Below are positions 22,503-31,740 of a stretch of DNA of 64,000 nucleotides, one piece after another. The position numbers and the translations under genes are program-made. The stretch comes from Metalysinibacillus saudimassiliensis (GTDB lineage Bacteria; Bacillota; Bacilli; Bacillales_A; Planococcaceae): contig LN483074.1 in NCBI GenBank assembly GCA_000935965.1, positions 597,171 to 661,170 of the forward strand, given 5' to 3'. The notes below the pieces were generated by a model that saw only the letters and a program-made list of their open reading frames with translations, made no database searches and had not been told where the DNA came from. Positions within the stretch are counted from its first letter, which is position 1, and every line of letters begins with the position of its first letter.

Positions 22503-23418
22503 AGAAAAGATTTTAGAAATTAAAAATTTAAAGCAGCACTTCGGTTCGCCAAGTAGTCCAATTAAAGCGGTTGATGGTATTAGCTTTGATGTATATAAAG
22601 GGGAAACACTAGGACTTGTAGGCGAGTCAGGTTGTGGTAAGTCAACAACAGGGCGTTCGATTATTCGTTTATATGATATTACAGATGGCGAAATTATTTT
22701 TAAAGGTCAAAATGTGCATGGCAAAAAGTCGAAGGAAGAAGTAAAAGCCTTTAACCGTGAGATGCAGATGATTTTCCAAGACCCTTACGCCAGTTTAAAT
22801 CCGCGTATGACAGCGGGCGAAATCATTGCAGAAGGTTTTACGATTCATGGCTTATATAACAATAAAAAAGAGCGTCAAATGAAAATTTATGAGCTACTTG
22901 AGGCTGTAGGGTTAAACCGTGAGCACGCCAATCGCTATGCGCATGAGTTTTCGGGAGGACAGCGTCAGCGTATTGGTATCGCGCGTGCGCTAAGCCTAGA
23001 CCCAAGTTTTATTATTGCGGATGAGCCAATTTCAGCGTTAGATGTTTCGATTCAAGCGCAGGTTGTTAACTTGTTAAAAGAACTGCAAAAAGAGCGTGGG
23101 CTGACATATTTATTTATTGCCCATGATTTATCTATGGTTAAGTACATCAGTGACCGTATTGCGGTAATGTATCGTGGTAAGATTTTAGAAATTGGGCGTG
23201 CAGATGATATTTATCATCACCCTGTGCATCCTTATACAAAATCATTACTGTCTGCGATTCCTTTACCAGACCCACTATCAGAAAAGCGTCGTCAGCGTAT
23301 TCCGTATGAACATACAGAAGTACCCGATAGCGCAACGTATTATGAGGTGGACGAGGAACATTTCGTTTATGGCACAGAGAGTTTAGTAACAGAGTGGGCA
23401 AAAATGCGCACAAAATAA
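22495..23418 (+). CDS. oppF: Oligopeptide ABC transporter ATP-binding protein OppF (system 2)
   Basis: Second ATPase, 307 residues from ATG 22495, which has AAGGAGG ten bases upstream. An earlier in-frame ATG at 22471 would add only MQRRRRNT encoded across the ribosome site and is rejected. Walker [10 protein letters not shown] lies at 43-51, then FSGGQRQR, Walker B FIIADEP and the Bacillus-type acidic C-terminus with [13 protein letters not shown]. It is the last gene of the operon and converges on rqcH. Confidence 0.93.
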   Translation: MTKEKILEIKNLKQHFGSPSSPIKAVDGISFDVYKGETLGLVGESGCGKSTTGRSIIRLYDITDGEIIFKGQNVHGKKSKEEVKAFNREMQMIFQDPYASLNPRMTAGEIIAEGFTIHGLYNNKKERQMKIYELLEAVGLNREHANRYAHEFSGGQRQRIGIARALSLDPSFIIADEPISALDVSIQAQVVNLLKELQKERGLTYLFIAHDLSMVKYISDRIAVMYRGKILEIGRADDIYHHPVHPYTKSLLSAIPLPDPLSEKRRQRIPYEHTEVPDSATYYEVDEEHFVYGTESLVTEWAKMRTK

Positions 23419-23455
23419 AATGAGGAGGCGCATAATGCGCACTCTTCATTTTTTT
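23416..23455. terminator. Bidirectional terminator between oppF and rqcH
   Basis: Near-perfect stem AAAATGAGGAGGCGCA with TGCGCACTCTTCATTTT (one bulged base), flanked by A-run on one side and T-run on the other. It can stop transcription from both convergent units; the rqcH stop codon lies inside its 3' arm. Confidence 0.85.
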
Positions 23456-25095
23456 AATTGCATAACTAATGCTTCGTCTGGGGTTACGTAAACTGTTTTT
23501 TGTTCGAAATAAATAACAAAACCTGGCTTTGCACCACTTGGTTTTTTTACATGTTTGATTTGCGTGTAATCCACAGGGATTGAAGAAGACTCGCGTGCTT
23601 TACTGAAATAACCTGCAAGTGTTGCAGCTTCCATAATCGTTTGCTCATCAGGCTCGTCGCTATGGATGACCACATGTGAGCCAGGGATGTCTTTAGTGTG
23701 TAACCATGTGTCAGTACGTTTAGCGATTTTAAAAGTGAGTGCGTCGTTTTGTTTATTATTTTTACCAACAGAAATAGCAATGCCGCTTGAAGACACAAAT
23801 TTCTCGGGTTTTGCTTGTGTTGGTTTCTTTTTCTTTTTGAGAATGCGACGTTTTAAAAAGCCTTGCTCCGCTAGTTCCTCACGAATTTCCTCAATGTCAG
23901 TTGGCGAAGCTTGCTGTACTTGTTGCATAAGCATTTCGAAATAGCTAATGTCTTCAGTTGTTTTATCTAGTTGCTCTTGTACCATCACTAATGCATTTTT
24001 AGCTTTGTTATATTTTGTAAAGTAACTTTGCGCGTTATCAACAGGGGATTTACGTGGATCAACTGTGATGGTCACAGGTTCGTCCGTATAATAGTTAGTT
24101 ACAGTTACTTCATTGACACCACGTTCAAATGTATAAATATTAGCCATTAATAGCTCCCCGTATAATTGAAAAGTCTCAAGGCGTGAAGCGCGCTCAAAAT
24201 CTTTTGTGAGCTTTTTCATTTTTAGTTGGAGCTTACTAATTTCATTTTGTAGCCAGCGCTCTAAATCACCAGCTTGTTGTTTAACGCGGTCGCGCTCTGC
24301 ACGTGCAAAAAAGACACGATCAAGTAGTGCGCTATTACTTTTGAAACTACTCGTATTTGCAATATGTGTGAGACGGTTAGATGAGAACACTACTTTATTG
24401 CCGATCTCAGCATAGGTTGGTTGCTCACCGCCTTGCGTAAAGGCTTGAACAAAGTCATTAAAGCTTGCTGTGCCACGTGCCAGCACTTCTTCTGCGTGGA
24501 GTAGGCTAAAGCCAGCGAAGTGCGAAACGATGTCTTTAGCTGTGCGCGGCTCAGTAAAAAAGTTATCATCGCCTAAAAATGGATCTACCTTATCCTGTGC
24601 AGGTGGTGCAATAAAGGGTTGTCCTGGCATGATAGTGCGGTGGCGGTTCATTAAAGGTGATAGGTGTTTAAGTGCTTCGATAATTTGGTTTTTACTAGGG
24701 TCTACTAATAAAATATTACTGTGGCGGCCCATAATTTCGGCATGAAGCTCACGTACAGTAGCGTCACCAATTTCGTTTGTGCTGTGAATTTCCATAATCA
24801 TTATACGGTCACTGCCTACTTGTTTAATGGCATTAATAAAGCCACCTTCAATGTGCTTACGTAAAAACATGCAAAACATTGGCGGTTCGGCTGGGTTATC
24901 AATAGTATGTTCCGTTAACTGTACGCGGGCGTACGATGAATGAACGGATAATAGTAATTTATGGTTAGCTCCATTAGCACGAATGTGTAAAACAATTTCT
25001 TGTGCGTTAGGTTGGTGAACTTTTGTAATGCGTCCAGTGACAAGTTGCTGAAGCTCGGTTGTCATGGCGCGTGTAAATAATCCGTCAAATGCCAT
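23446..25095 (-). CDS. rqcH: RqcH, Rqc2/NEMF-type ribosome quality-control factor (formerly FbpA-like fibronectin-binding protein)
   Basis: Binds split 50S subunits carrying stalled peptidyl-tRNA and directs addition of C-terminal alanine tails for proteolysis. The 549-residue protein has the N-terminal NFACT-N domain (MAFDGLFTRAMTTELQQ; MFLRKHIEGG; EIMGRHSNILLV), a helical coiled-coil middle (about 250-420) and a C-terminal NFACT-R domain with HTKDIPGSHVVIHS. This is the B. subtilis YloA position, next to yicC. Older annotations call the family fibronectin-binding because of surface exposure in streptococci. It is on the minus strand with its own promoter. Confidence 0.93.
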   Translation of the reverse strand: MAFDGLFTRAMTTELQQLVTGRITKVHQPNAQEIVLHIRANGANHKLLLSVHSSYARVQLTEHTIDNPAEPPMFCMFLRKHIEGGFINAIKQVGSDRIMIMEIHSTNEIGDATVRELHAEIMGRHSNILLVDPSKNQIIEALKHLSPLMNRHRTIMPGQPFIAPPAQDKVDPFLGDDNFFTEPRTAKDIVSHFAGFSLLHAEEVLARGTASFNDFVQAFTQGGEQPTYAEIGNKVVFSSNRLTHIANTSSFKSNSALLDRVFFARAERDRVKQQAGDLERWLQNEISKLQLKMKKLTKDFERASRLETFQLYGELLMANIYTFERGVNEVTVTNYYTDEPVTITVDPRKSPVDNAQSYFTKYNKAKNALVMVQEQLDKTTEDISYFEMLMQQVQQASPTDIEEIREELAEQGFLKRRILKKKKKPTQAKPEKFVSSSGIAISVGKNNKQNDALTFKIAKRTDTWLHTKDIPGSHVVIHSDEPDEQTIMEAATLAGYFSKARESSSIPVDYTQIKHVKKPSGAKPGFVIYFEQKTVYVTPDEALVMQLKK

Positions 25096-25136
25096 AGTAA
25101 TTCACTCTCTCGTTTGTTATTGTGTAGTCTTGTACT

Positions 25137-25166
25137 ATCTTAACACGACTATTCCCTTTTTCGTAA
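25137..25166 (-). promoter_or_regulatory. Predicted rqcH promoter
   Basis: On the minus strand TTACGA (complement of 25161-25166) and TAAGAT (complement of 25137-25142) are 18 bases apart, about 42 bases upstream of the rqcH ATG. Confidence 0.5.
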
Positions 25167-25174
25167 CGGAGCTA

Positions 25175-25204
25175 CTGCGAAAAAACATGAGCCTATGGTA
25201 TAAT
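25175..25204 (+). promoter_or_regulatory. Predicted extended -10 promoter of the yicC-gmk run
   Basis: TATAAT at 25199-25204 is preceded by TGG, making an extended -10. The -35 candidate CTGCGA (25175-25180, 18-base spacer) is poor, which an extended -10 tolerates. Confidence 0.65.
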
Positions 25205-25238
25205 GTACGACAGTATACGCATGAAGGATGTGACGAGC

Positions 25239-26111
25239 TTGGTACGTAGCATGACGGGTTTTGGCAGAGGTGTCACAACAACCAAGGCATTTCAACTAAC
25301 TGTAGAAATGCGTTCAGTCAACCACCGTTTTTTAGAAGTACATAGCCGCTTCCCCAAGGAATGGATGGAAGCAGAGGTGCTGACGAAAAAAACAATTTCT
25401 ACAAAATTAGCACGCGGTAAGGTAGATGTTACCGTAAATGTGAAAGAGCTTGAGCAGGCAGCACAAACGATTGCAGTAAATACAGCGCTAATTGAGGCCT
25501 ATGCTGCTGCGCGTCAAGATGTAGCTAAGCTTGCACCACTAGCAGAGCAGTGGCAAATGAGTGAGCTGTTTTCATTAGAGGGCGCACTTGTGCAACAAAA
25601 AGACTTACCTACACAGCAAGTAAATGAAGCTGTGCATCAAGCATTACTAGAAGCCATGGATGCTTTGCTTGCCATGCGCGAGGCAGAGGGTGCAATGCTC
25701 AAGCAAGTACTCGTTGAGCAACAACAAGCACTAGCAGAGGAAGTTGCCACAATTACAGCATTGGCTCCGCAAGCAGTCGAAAAATACCGTACACGTTTGC
25801 TTGAACGTTTGCAAAGTGTAGCAGGACAAATTGATGTGGAAGAGCGCACCATTGCAGAGGTTGCGATTTATGCAGAGCGTGTGGATATTGCAGAGGAGCT
25901 TGACCGCTTACAAAGTCACTTTGTACAATTTGCTAAAACGCTAGAGAGCGAGCAAGCTATTGGGCGTAAGCTAGACTTTATTATGCAAGAGATGCACCGT
26001 GAAATTAATACCATTGGCTCTAAAAATCAATCAACAGTCGTATCAGTAGCTGTTGTGCAAGCTAAAACAATTTTAGAGAAAATGCGTGAACAAGTACAAA
26101 ATATAGAGTAA
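25239..26111 (+). CDS. yicC: YicC/YloC family endoribonuclease
   Basis: Conserved protein of the YicC family; E. coli YicC and B. subtilis YloC have been described as endoribonucleases. The start is placed at TTG 25239, giving 290 residues and the family N-terminus (M)VRSMTGFGRG, with AAGGA ten bases upstream. A longer reading from 25203 adds 12 residues before the ribosome site and is less likely. MRSVNHRFLE near residue 28, the acidic helical middle, and the C-terminal DUF1732 block GRKLDFIMQEMHREINTIGSK are clear. gmk follows after 30 bases, without the remA gene that lies here in B. subtilis. Confidence 0.92.
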   Translation: MVRSMTGFGRGVTTTKAFQLTVEMRSVNHRFLEVHSRFPKEWMEAEVLTKKTISTKLARGKVDVTVNVKELEQAAQTIAVNTALIEAYAAARQDVAKLAPLAEQWQMSELFSLEGALVQQKDLPTQQVNEAVHQALLEAMDALLAMREAEGAMLKQVLVEQQQALAEEVATITALAPQAVEKYRTRLLERLQSVAGQIDVEERTIAEVAIYAERVDIAEELDRLQSHFVQFAKTLESEQAIGRKLDFIMQEMHREINTIGSKNQSTVVSVAVVQAKTILEKMREQVQNIE

Positions 26112-26129
26112 AATGATTGCCATATATAA

Positions 26130-26759
<630 letters not shown>

Positions 26760-26765
26760 TAACGT

Positions 26766-26993
26766 ATGTTATATCCATCAGTTGATAAATTAAAAACCAA
26801 AATCGATTCAAAATACTCTTTAGTAAGTCTTGCATCTAAACGTGCACGCCAAATGCAAGAGTATGAGGGTACAGAGCAATTAGACACGTACCGTTCACAC
26901 AAATTTGTAGGTAAGGCACTAGAAGAAGTTAGTGTCGGCGCACTTACACAAAAAGAACAAGATGCATCAGCAATTTACGAAGACGAAATTTAA
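26766..26993 (+). CDS. rpoZ: DNA-directed RNA polymerase omega subunit
   Basis: Small subunit that helps RNA polymerase assembly. It has 75 residues; MLYPSVDKLKTKIDSKYSLV and the following ASKRARQ helix match Bacillales omega. It begins six bases after gmk with GAAAGGGG as ribosome site and is followed by a hairpin. Confidence 0.94.
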   Translation: MLYPSVDKLKTKIDSKYSLVSLASKRARQMQEYEGTEQLDTYRSHKFVGKALEEVSVGALTQKEQDASAIYEDEI

Positions 26994-27006
26994 TCTAGGA
27001 TAATAC

Positions 27007-27042
27007 AGCTCCCGAAGAATACTCTTTGGGAGCTTATTGTTT
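27007..27042 (+). terminator. Hairpin between rpoZ and coaBC
   Basis: Twelve-base stem AGCTCCCGAAGA with TCTTTGGGAGCT (one G-U), loop ATAC, followed by TATTGTTT. The T-run is interrupted, so it is probably a partial terminator dividing gmk-rpoZ from coaBC onward. Confidence 0.65.
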
Positions 27043-27057
27043 AAGGAGGCATGAAAA

Positions 27058-27921
27058 ATGGCGAGTAAAAATGTATTACTTTGTGTAACAGGAGGCATTG
27101 CTGTTTATAAAGCTGTAGCACTTACAAGTAAATTAACGCAGGCAGGCTATAATGTAAAAGTGATTATGACCGCTTCTGCACGACAATTTGTACAACCTTT
27201 AAGCTTTCAAGTAATGTCTAAAAACGATGTTTTTTATGATACCTTTGATGAAAAAGATTCACGCGTAATTGCACATATTGATTTAGCAGATTGGGCAGAC
27301 CTTGTGCTTGTAGCACCAGCAACCGCCAATGTGTTGGCAAAGCTAGCACATGGTATTGCAGATGATATGGTCACAACCACGCTACTCGCAACAACCGCTC
27401 CCGTTTGGATAGCCCCTGCCATGAACGTTCACATGTATGATCACCCAGCTGTATTACGCAATATTGAGCAACTTCATCAAGATGGCTATCGCTTTATTGA
27501 GCCATCCGAAGGTTATTTAGCTTGTGGCTATGTTGGCAAGGGACGTTTAGAGGAGCCAGAAAAAATCACAGCACTTGTGCAGGCACATTTTGCTACAAAG
27601 CCTACCGCACATGTATTAGTAGTAGCAGGGCAAAACAGTTTATTAGGACAAACGATTGCTACGTATTTTGCACAGGCTAAGCAACCGTTAACTATTGTAA
27701 CAAGTGAGCCACTAGCACTTCCTCACGAGTTAATAAAGGAAGTTATTAAAACAAAAGAAGCGTTAGTACCATACGTACTAGCTTGGCAAGATACTAATCC
27801 GACAGGTATTGTTATTAGCGCAGATGTCGCAGAGGATATTGTTTTACCGTTTGCTATTATGGTCAAAAATTTAGACGGAGCCAAACGTATTTTAGCACGC
27901 CTACAAGAAGGTACGCAGTAA
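27058..27921 (+). CDS. coaBC: Phosphopantothenoylcysteine decarboxylase (CoaC) with a degenerate CoaB remnant
   Basis: CoaBC normally has about 400 residues and joins cysteine to phosphopantothenate (CoaB), then decarboxylates the product (CoaC). Here only 287 residues are encoded. Residues 1-178 are an intact CoaC: CVTGGIAVYKAV, catalytic His73 in AHIDLADWADLV, PAMNVHMY with Asn123, and the substrate-clamp Cys156 in YLACGYVGKGRL. Residues about 184-287 keep a Rossmann-like opening (HVLVVAGQN) but lack the CoaB motif TREPIDPVR-NRSSGKMG, the AAVADY-type segment with the catalytic Asn, and about 110 residues overall. Decarboxylation is expected to work; the synthetase step probably needs another gene. 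Start ATG 27058 follows AAGGAGG; the stop overlaps priA. Confidence 0.88.
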   Translation: MASKNVLLCVTGGIAVYKAVALTSKLTQAGYNVKVIMTASARQFVQPLSFQVMSKNDVFYDTFDEKDSRVIAHIDLADWADLVLVAPATANVLAKLAHGIADDMVTTTLLATTAPVWIAPAMNVHMYDHPAVLRNIEQLHQDGYRFIEPSEGYLACGYVGKGRLEEPEKITALVQAHFATKPTAHVLVVAGQNSLLGQTIATYFAQAKQPLTIVTSEPLALPHELIKEVIKTKEALVPYVLAWQDTNPTGIVISADVAEDIVLPFAIMVKNLDGAKRILARLQEGTQ

Positions 27922-30296
27922 TGTTTGCAAGAGTAATTGTGGATGTACCAACCTATCATGTTGACCGTCCTTTTGATTATATTGTACCTGCAAAATGGCA
28001 GGGCATTATTGAAATTGGTAGCCGGGTAAAGGTCCCTTTTGGTAGACGACCAGTACTTGGTTTTGTTATAGCACTGACAGAAGAAACCGACGTACCAACA
28101 GGTAAGCTAAAGGCTATTACAGAGCTATTAGATATTGAGCCTGTGCTAACGCCTGAGTTATTACAACTTGCAGCGTGGCTTAAGCACGAAACCATTTGTT
28201 TTGAAATTGATGCCCTGCAGGCAATGCTACCATCAGCATTACGTGCCAAATACGAAAAAATGATTGAGGCGCTTGTACCCATCGATGAGCTTAGTAAGGA
28301 GCTTGCCACTAATATGAAGCAAGGGCGTATGAGCTATAAAGTGGCTGAACAAGCAAATTTATTAGCTGAAGTAAAACAAGGCGTACGCAAGGGACACTTA
28401 CGCATAACGACTAAAGTGAGTCAGCGAGGTAAAGCAAAGCAAGTACGTTATGTAACCGTCGGCAATCTCGAACAGATTGAAGCGGCACAAACAGTAACTA
28501 GTACGCGTGCCAAAAAGCAACATGAGCTTTTGCAATGGCTAGCAGCACATAGTGAGCAGCAGTTTTTACCTCGTGATATCCCAGCATCTTCGGCGGTCCT
28601 TCAAGAAGTAATTAAAGCGGGAGCAGCACGTTTTACACAGCAAGAGGTTTACCGCGACCCATTTGCTACCACGGTTAACAAAACAACGGCGTTCACACTA
28701 ACAGCCGAACAACAACAAGCTAAAGCGCAAATTGTATTACATGAAGCCCATACGTATTTACTGCACGGGATAACAGGTAGTGGCAAGACCGAAATTTATT
28801 TACAAAAAATCGAGCAGGTGTTAGCAGAGGATAAGCAAGCCATTATGCTCGTACCAGAAATAGCGCTAACACCACAAATGACGGAGCGTTTTCGCGGTCG
28901 CTTTGGTGACCGTGTAGCCGTGATGCATAGCGGGCTCTCCATCGGCGAAAAATTTGATGAGTGGCGTAAAATACAGCAACAAGAGGTACAAGTAGTTGTA
29001 GGTGCGCGCTCAGCTATATTTGCGCCGTTTACTAACCTTGGCATTATTATTTTGGACGAAGAGCATGAAGCGAGTTATAAGCAGGAGGATACACCGCGTT
29101 ACCATACAAGGGACGTAGCTATTTGGCGCAGTCATATGCACCAATGCCCTGTGATATTAGGCAGTGCGACACCTGCACTTGAGTCGTATGCACGTGCAGT
29201 AAAAGGTGTATATACTTTGTTAACATTAAGTGAGCGTGCGATGCAACAAAGCTTACCTGCAGTTGAGGTAGTTGATATGCGGGATGAGTTACGTAGTGGT
29301 AATCGCTCCATGTTCTCACGTAGTTTACTTACTGAAATGACAGCGAGCTTAGCCCGTAAAGAACAAATTGTATTGTTTTTAAATCGACGAGGTTATTCAT
29401 CGTTTGTGATGTGCCGAGATTGTGGTACAGTAGTGCAATGTCAAAACTGCGATATTTCATTAACTTATCATCGCAATCAAGAGCGATTGCGTTGTCATTA
29501 TTGCGGCTATGAGGAGGCAGTTCCTACAACTTGCCCGCAATGCGCAAGTGAGCGCATACGGTATTTTGGTACAGGGACACAAAAAGTAGAGGAAGAACTG
29601 CAAAAGCATTTCCCTACAGCGCGTGTACTACGCATGGATGTCGATACAACGCGTAAAAAAGGCGCACATGAAGAAATTTTAAGTGCGTTTGGTCGTGGTG
29701 AGGCTGATATTTTACTGGGCACCCAAATGATTGCGAAAGGGCTAGATTTTCCTAATATTACGGTAGTAGGTGTATTAAGTGCAGATACATCGCTACATTT
29801 ACCTGATTTTCGCGCATCTGAAAAAACCTTTCAGTTGTTAACTCAAGTAAGTGGACGCGCAGGCCGTCATGATAAAGAGGGGCGCGTCGTCGTACAAACG
29901 TATACCCCAACGCATTATGCTATTGAGTTAGCTCAACAGCAAGAGTATTTGCCTTTTTATGAGCAAGAAATGACACACCGCAGACGCGCTGGTTATCCGC
30001 CGTATTTTTATATTGCACTGGTGCAAGTATCCCACGAGGATGTACTGCAGGCAGGGCATTATGCACAACTTGCGACCAATTGGTTACGTGAGCAATTACC
30101 GCGCGTTCGGATAATTGGACCGACTGCATCTGCGATTAGCCGCGTGCAAAATAGATATCGTTACCAATGTTTGATAAAATATAAAATTGAACCAAATTTA
30201 ATTCCTGTATTACACCGTTTAATTGCCATGTACCGAGCAGACTGGCAAAAACAAGGCGTACAGTTGACGGTAGATTTAGATCCGTCAATGATATAG
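27921..30296 (+). CDS. priA: Primosomal replication-restart helicase PriA
   Basis: Recognises stalled forks and loads the replicative helicase machinery. The 791-residue protein has an N-terminal 3'-DNA-binding domain, superfamily 2 helicase motifs (Walker A GITGSGKTE near 283, DEEH near 378, GSATPA, VSGRAGR) and two zinc-binding sites formed by cysteine pairs from CRDCGTVVQCQNC near 498 to CHYCGYEEAVPTTCPQC. The ATG overlaps the coaBC stop by one base (TAATG). All helicase motifs look intact. Confidence 0.96.
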   Translation: MFARVIVDVPTYHVDRPFDYIVPAKWQGIIEIGSRVKVPFGRRPVLGFVIALTEETDVPTGKLKAITELLDIEPVLTPELLQLAAWLKHETICFEIDALQAMLPSALRAKYEKMIEALVPIDELSKELATNMKQGRMSYKVAEQANLLAEVKQGVRKGHLRITTKVSQRGKAKQVRYVTVGNLEQIEAAQTVTSTRAKKQHELLQWLAAHSEQQFLPRDIPASSAVLQEVIKAGAARFTQQEVYRDPFATTVNKTTAFTLTAEQQQAKAQIVLHEAHTYLLHGITGSGKTEIYLQKIEQVLAEDKQAIMLVPEIALTPQMTERFRGRFGDRVAVMHSGLSIGEKFDEWRKIQQQEVQVVVGARSAIFAPFTNLGIIILDEEHEASYKQEDTPRYHTRDVAIWRSHMHQCPVILGSATPALESYARAVKGVYTLLTLSERAMQQSLPAVEVVDMRDELRSGNRSMFSRSLLTEMTASLARKEQIVLFLNRRGYSSFVMCRDCGTVVQCQNCDISLTYHRNQERLRCHYCGYEEAVPTTCPQCASERIRYFGTGTQKVEEELQKHFPTARVLRMDVDTTRKKGAHEEILSAFGRGEADILLGTQMIAKGLDFPNITVVGVLSADTSLHLPDFRASEKTFQLLTQVSGRAGRHDKEGRVVVQTYTPTHYAIELAQQQEYLPFYEQEMTHRRRAGYPPYFYIALVQVSHEDVLQAGHYAQLATNWLREQLPRVRIIGPTASAISRVQNRYRYQCLIKYKIEPNLIPVLHRLIAMYRADWQKQGVQLTVDLDPSMI

Positions 30297-30310
30297 AAAA
30301 GAGGCTAATA

Positions 30311-30811
30311 ATGACAATTAAAGAAGTAGTAAAGCACCCAGCAACTGTGCTTACAACAAAAACTGAAGAAGTAACAGTAATTGATGAAAAACTCATCGCA
30401 TTACTTGATGATTTATATGACACAATGGTTGAGCATGATGGTGTTGGTATTGCTGCACCACAAATTGATGTAGGTCTTCGTGTAGCGATTGTTGAAATCG
30501 GCGACGAGCGTGATATTTTAGAGATGATTAACCCAACTGTACTCGAAACAGACGGTGCAGAAGTTGGCATGGAAGGTTGCTTAAGCTTCCCAGGCTTATT
30601 TGGTGATGTGGAGCGCCCGACATATGTACGTATCGAAGCGGCAGACCGCGAAGGACAAATTTATGAGCTAGAAGCGGGTGGCTTTGATGCACGCGCAATT
30701 TTGCACGAAATTGACCATTTAGATGGTGTGTTATTTAATGATAAAATTACACGCGTTTATTCGGATGAAGAAATCGAAGCGATGTATGAGGAAATGGAGG
30801 AAGAAGCATGA
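30311..30811 (+). CDS. def: Peptide deformylase
   Basis: Removes the formyl group from new proteins; Fe/Zn metalloenzyme. All three signature motifs are present: GVGIAAPQ near 44-51 (GxGxAAxQ), EGCLS from about residue 88 with the metal cysteine, and HEIDHLDG from 132 with two metal histidines and the catalytic glutamate. The length is 166 residues. AGAGG precedes the ATG and the stop overlaps fmt by ATGA, pairing the enzymes that remove and add the formyl group. Confidence 0.96.
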   Translation: MTIKEVVKHPATVLTTKTEEVTVIDEKLIALLDDLYDTMVEHDGVGIAAPQIDVGLRVAIVEIGDERDILEMINPTVLETDGAEVGMEGCLSFPGLFGDVERPTYVRIEAADREGQIYELEAGGFDARAILHEIDHLDGVLFNDKITRVYSDEEIEAMYEEMEEEA

Positions 30812-31740
30812 TTTCCATCGTATTTATGGGTACGCCAGCTTTTTCGGCGCCGATTTTACGTATGCTTCATGAGCAGGGCTATGATATTAAAGCTGTTGTT
30901 ACACAGCCGGATCGTCCTGTAGGGCGCAAGCGTGTGCTAACACCTCCGCCCGTTAAGGCAGAGGCAGTTGCTTTAGGCTTACCTGTTATCCAGCCCGAAA
31001 AATTACGCGGCTCAGCAGAGCTACAACAAATTATTGATTTACAAGCTGACTTAGTCGTAACGGCAGCATTTGGCCAAATTTTACCGAAGGCGTTATTAGA
31101 TGCTCCGCGTTTAGGCTGTATTAATGTGCATGCCTCGCTATTACCAAAATATCGTGGCGGCGCACCGATTCATCAAGCAATTATTGATGGAGAGAAGGAA
31201 ACAGGCGTAACGATTATGTATATGGCAGAGAAACTAGATGCAGGTGATATTATTGCGCAGCAAGCGATTGCTATTGAGGCGGATGATCACACGGGCGCTA
31301 TGTTTGATAAGCTATCTATTGTAGGCCGTGACTTATTACAAGCTACATTACCAAGCATTATTGCAGGGACAAATGAACGCATCGTACAAGACGAAGCCCA
31401 AGTGACATTTGCTAGCAATATTTCACGCGAACAAGAACGTATTGACTGGTCAAAAACAGCAACTGAGGTGTATAACCAAGTGCGTGGGCTTCATCCTTGG
31501 CCAACAGCTTATACTACATTAGATGGTGCTACGATTAAGATTTGGTGGGCACAGCCTGCAACAACAAGCGGTACACCAGGTGAGGTTGTCGCGATTCATA
31601 AAGATTACTTTGAAATCGCAGCTACTGAGGGCAGTGTAGCCGTTTATGATTTACAGCCTGCGGGCAAAAAGCGTATGTCAGCAGAGGATTACCTGAATGG
31701 TGTTGGCGCGAAATTACAGATTGGGGACCGTTTCGAATGA
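30808..31740 (+). CDS. fmt: Methionyl-tRNA formyltransferase
   Basis: Formylates initiator Met-tRNA from 10-formyl-tetrahydrofolate. It has 310 residues: [13 protein letters not shown] at the N-terminus, the catalytic block [20 protein letters not shown] near residue 105 (Asn-His, Asp later in EKLDAGDII), and the C-terminal OB-fold tRNA-binding domain. It overlaps def and rsmB by ATGA at both ends. Confidence 0.96.
   Translation: MISIVFMGTPAFSAPILRMLHEQGYDIKAVVTQPDRPVGRKRVLTPPPVKAEAVALGLPVIQPEKLRGSAELQQIIDLQADLVVTAAFGQILPKALLDAPRLGCINVHASLLPKYRGGAPIHQAIIDGEKETGVTIMYMAEKLDAGDIIAQQAIAIEADDHTGAMFDKLSIVGRDLLQATLPSIIAGTNERIVQDEAQVTFASNISREQERIDWSKTATEVYNQVRGLHPWPTAYTTLDGATIKIWWAQPATTSGTPGEVVAIHKDYFEIAATEGSVAVYDLQPAGKKRMSAEDYLNGVGAKLQIGDRFE

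Noticed and set aside
27058..27921. A sequencing frameshift as the reason for the short CoaBC
   Set aside because: The frame runs cleanly to a stop that overlaps the priA start, and no CoaB motif was noticed in the other frames downstream, because priA begins at once. A real deletion/decay is more likely, though reads would settle it.
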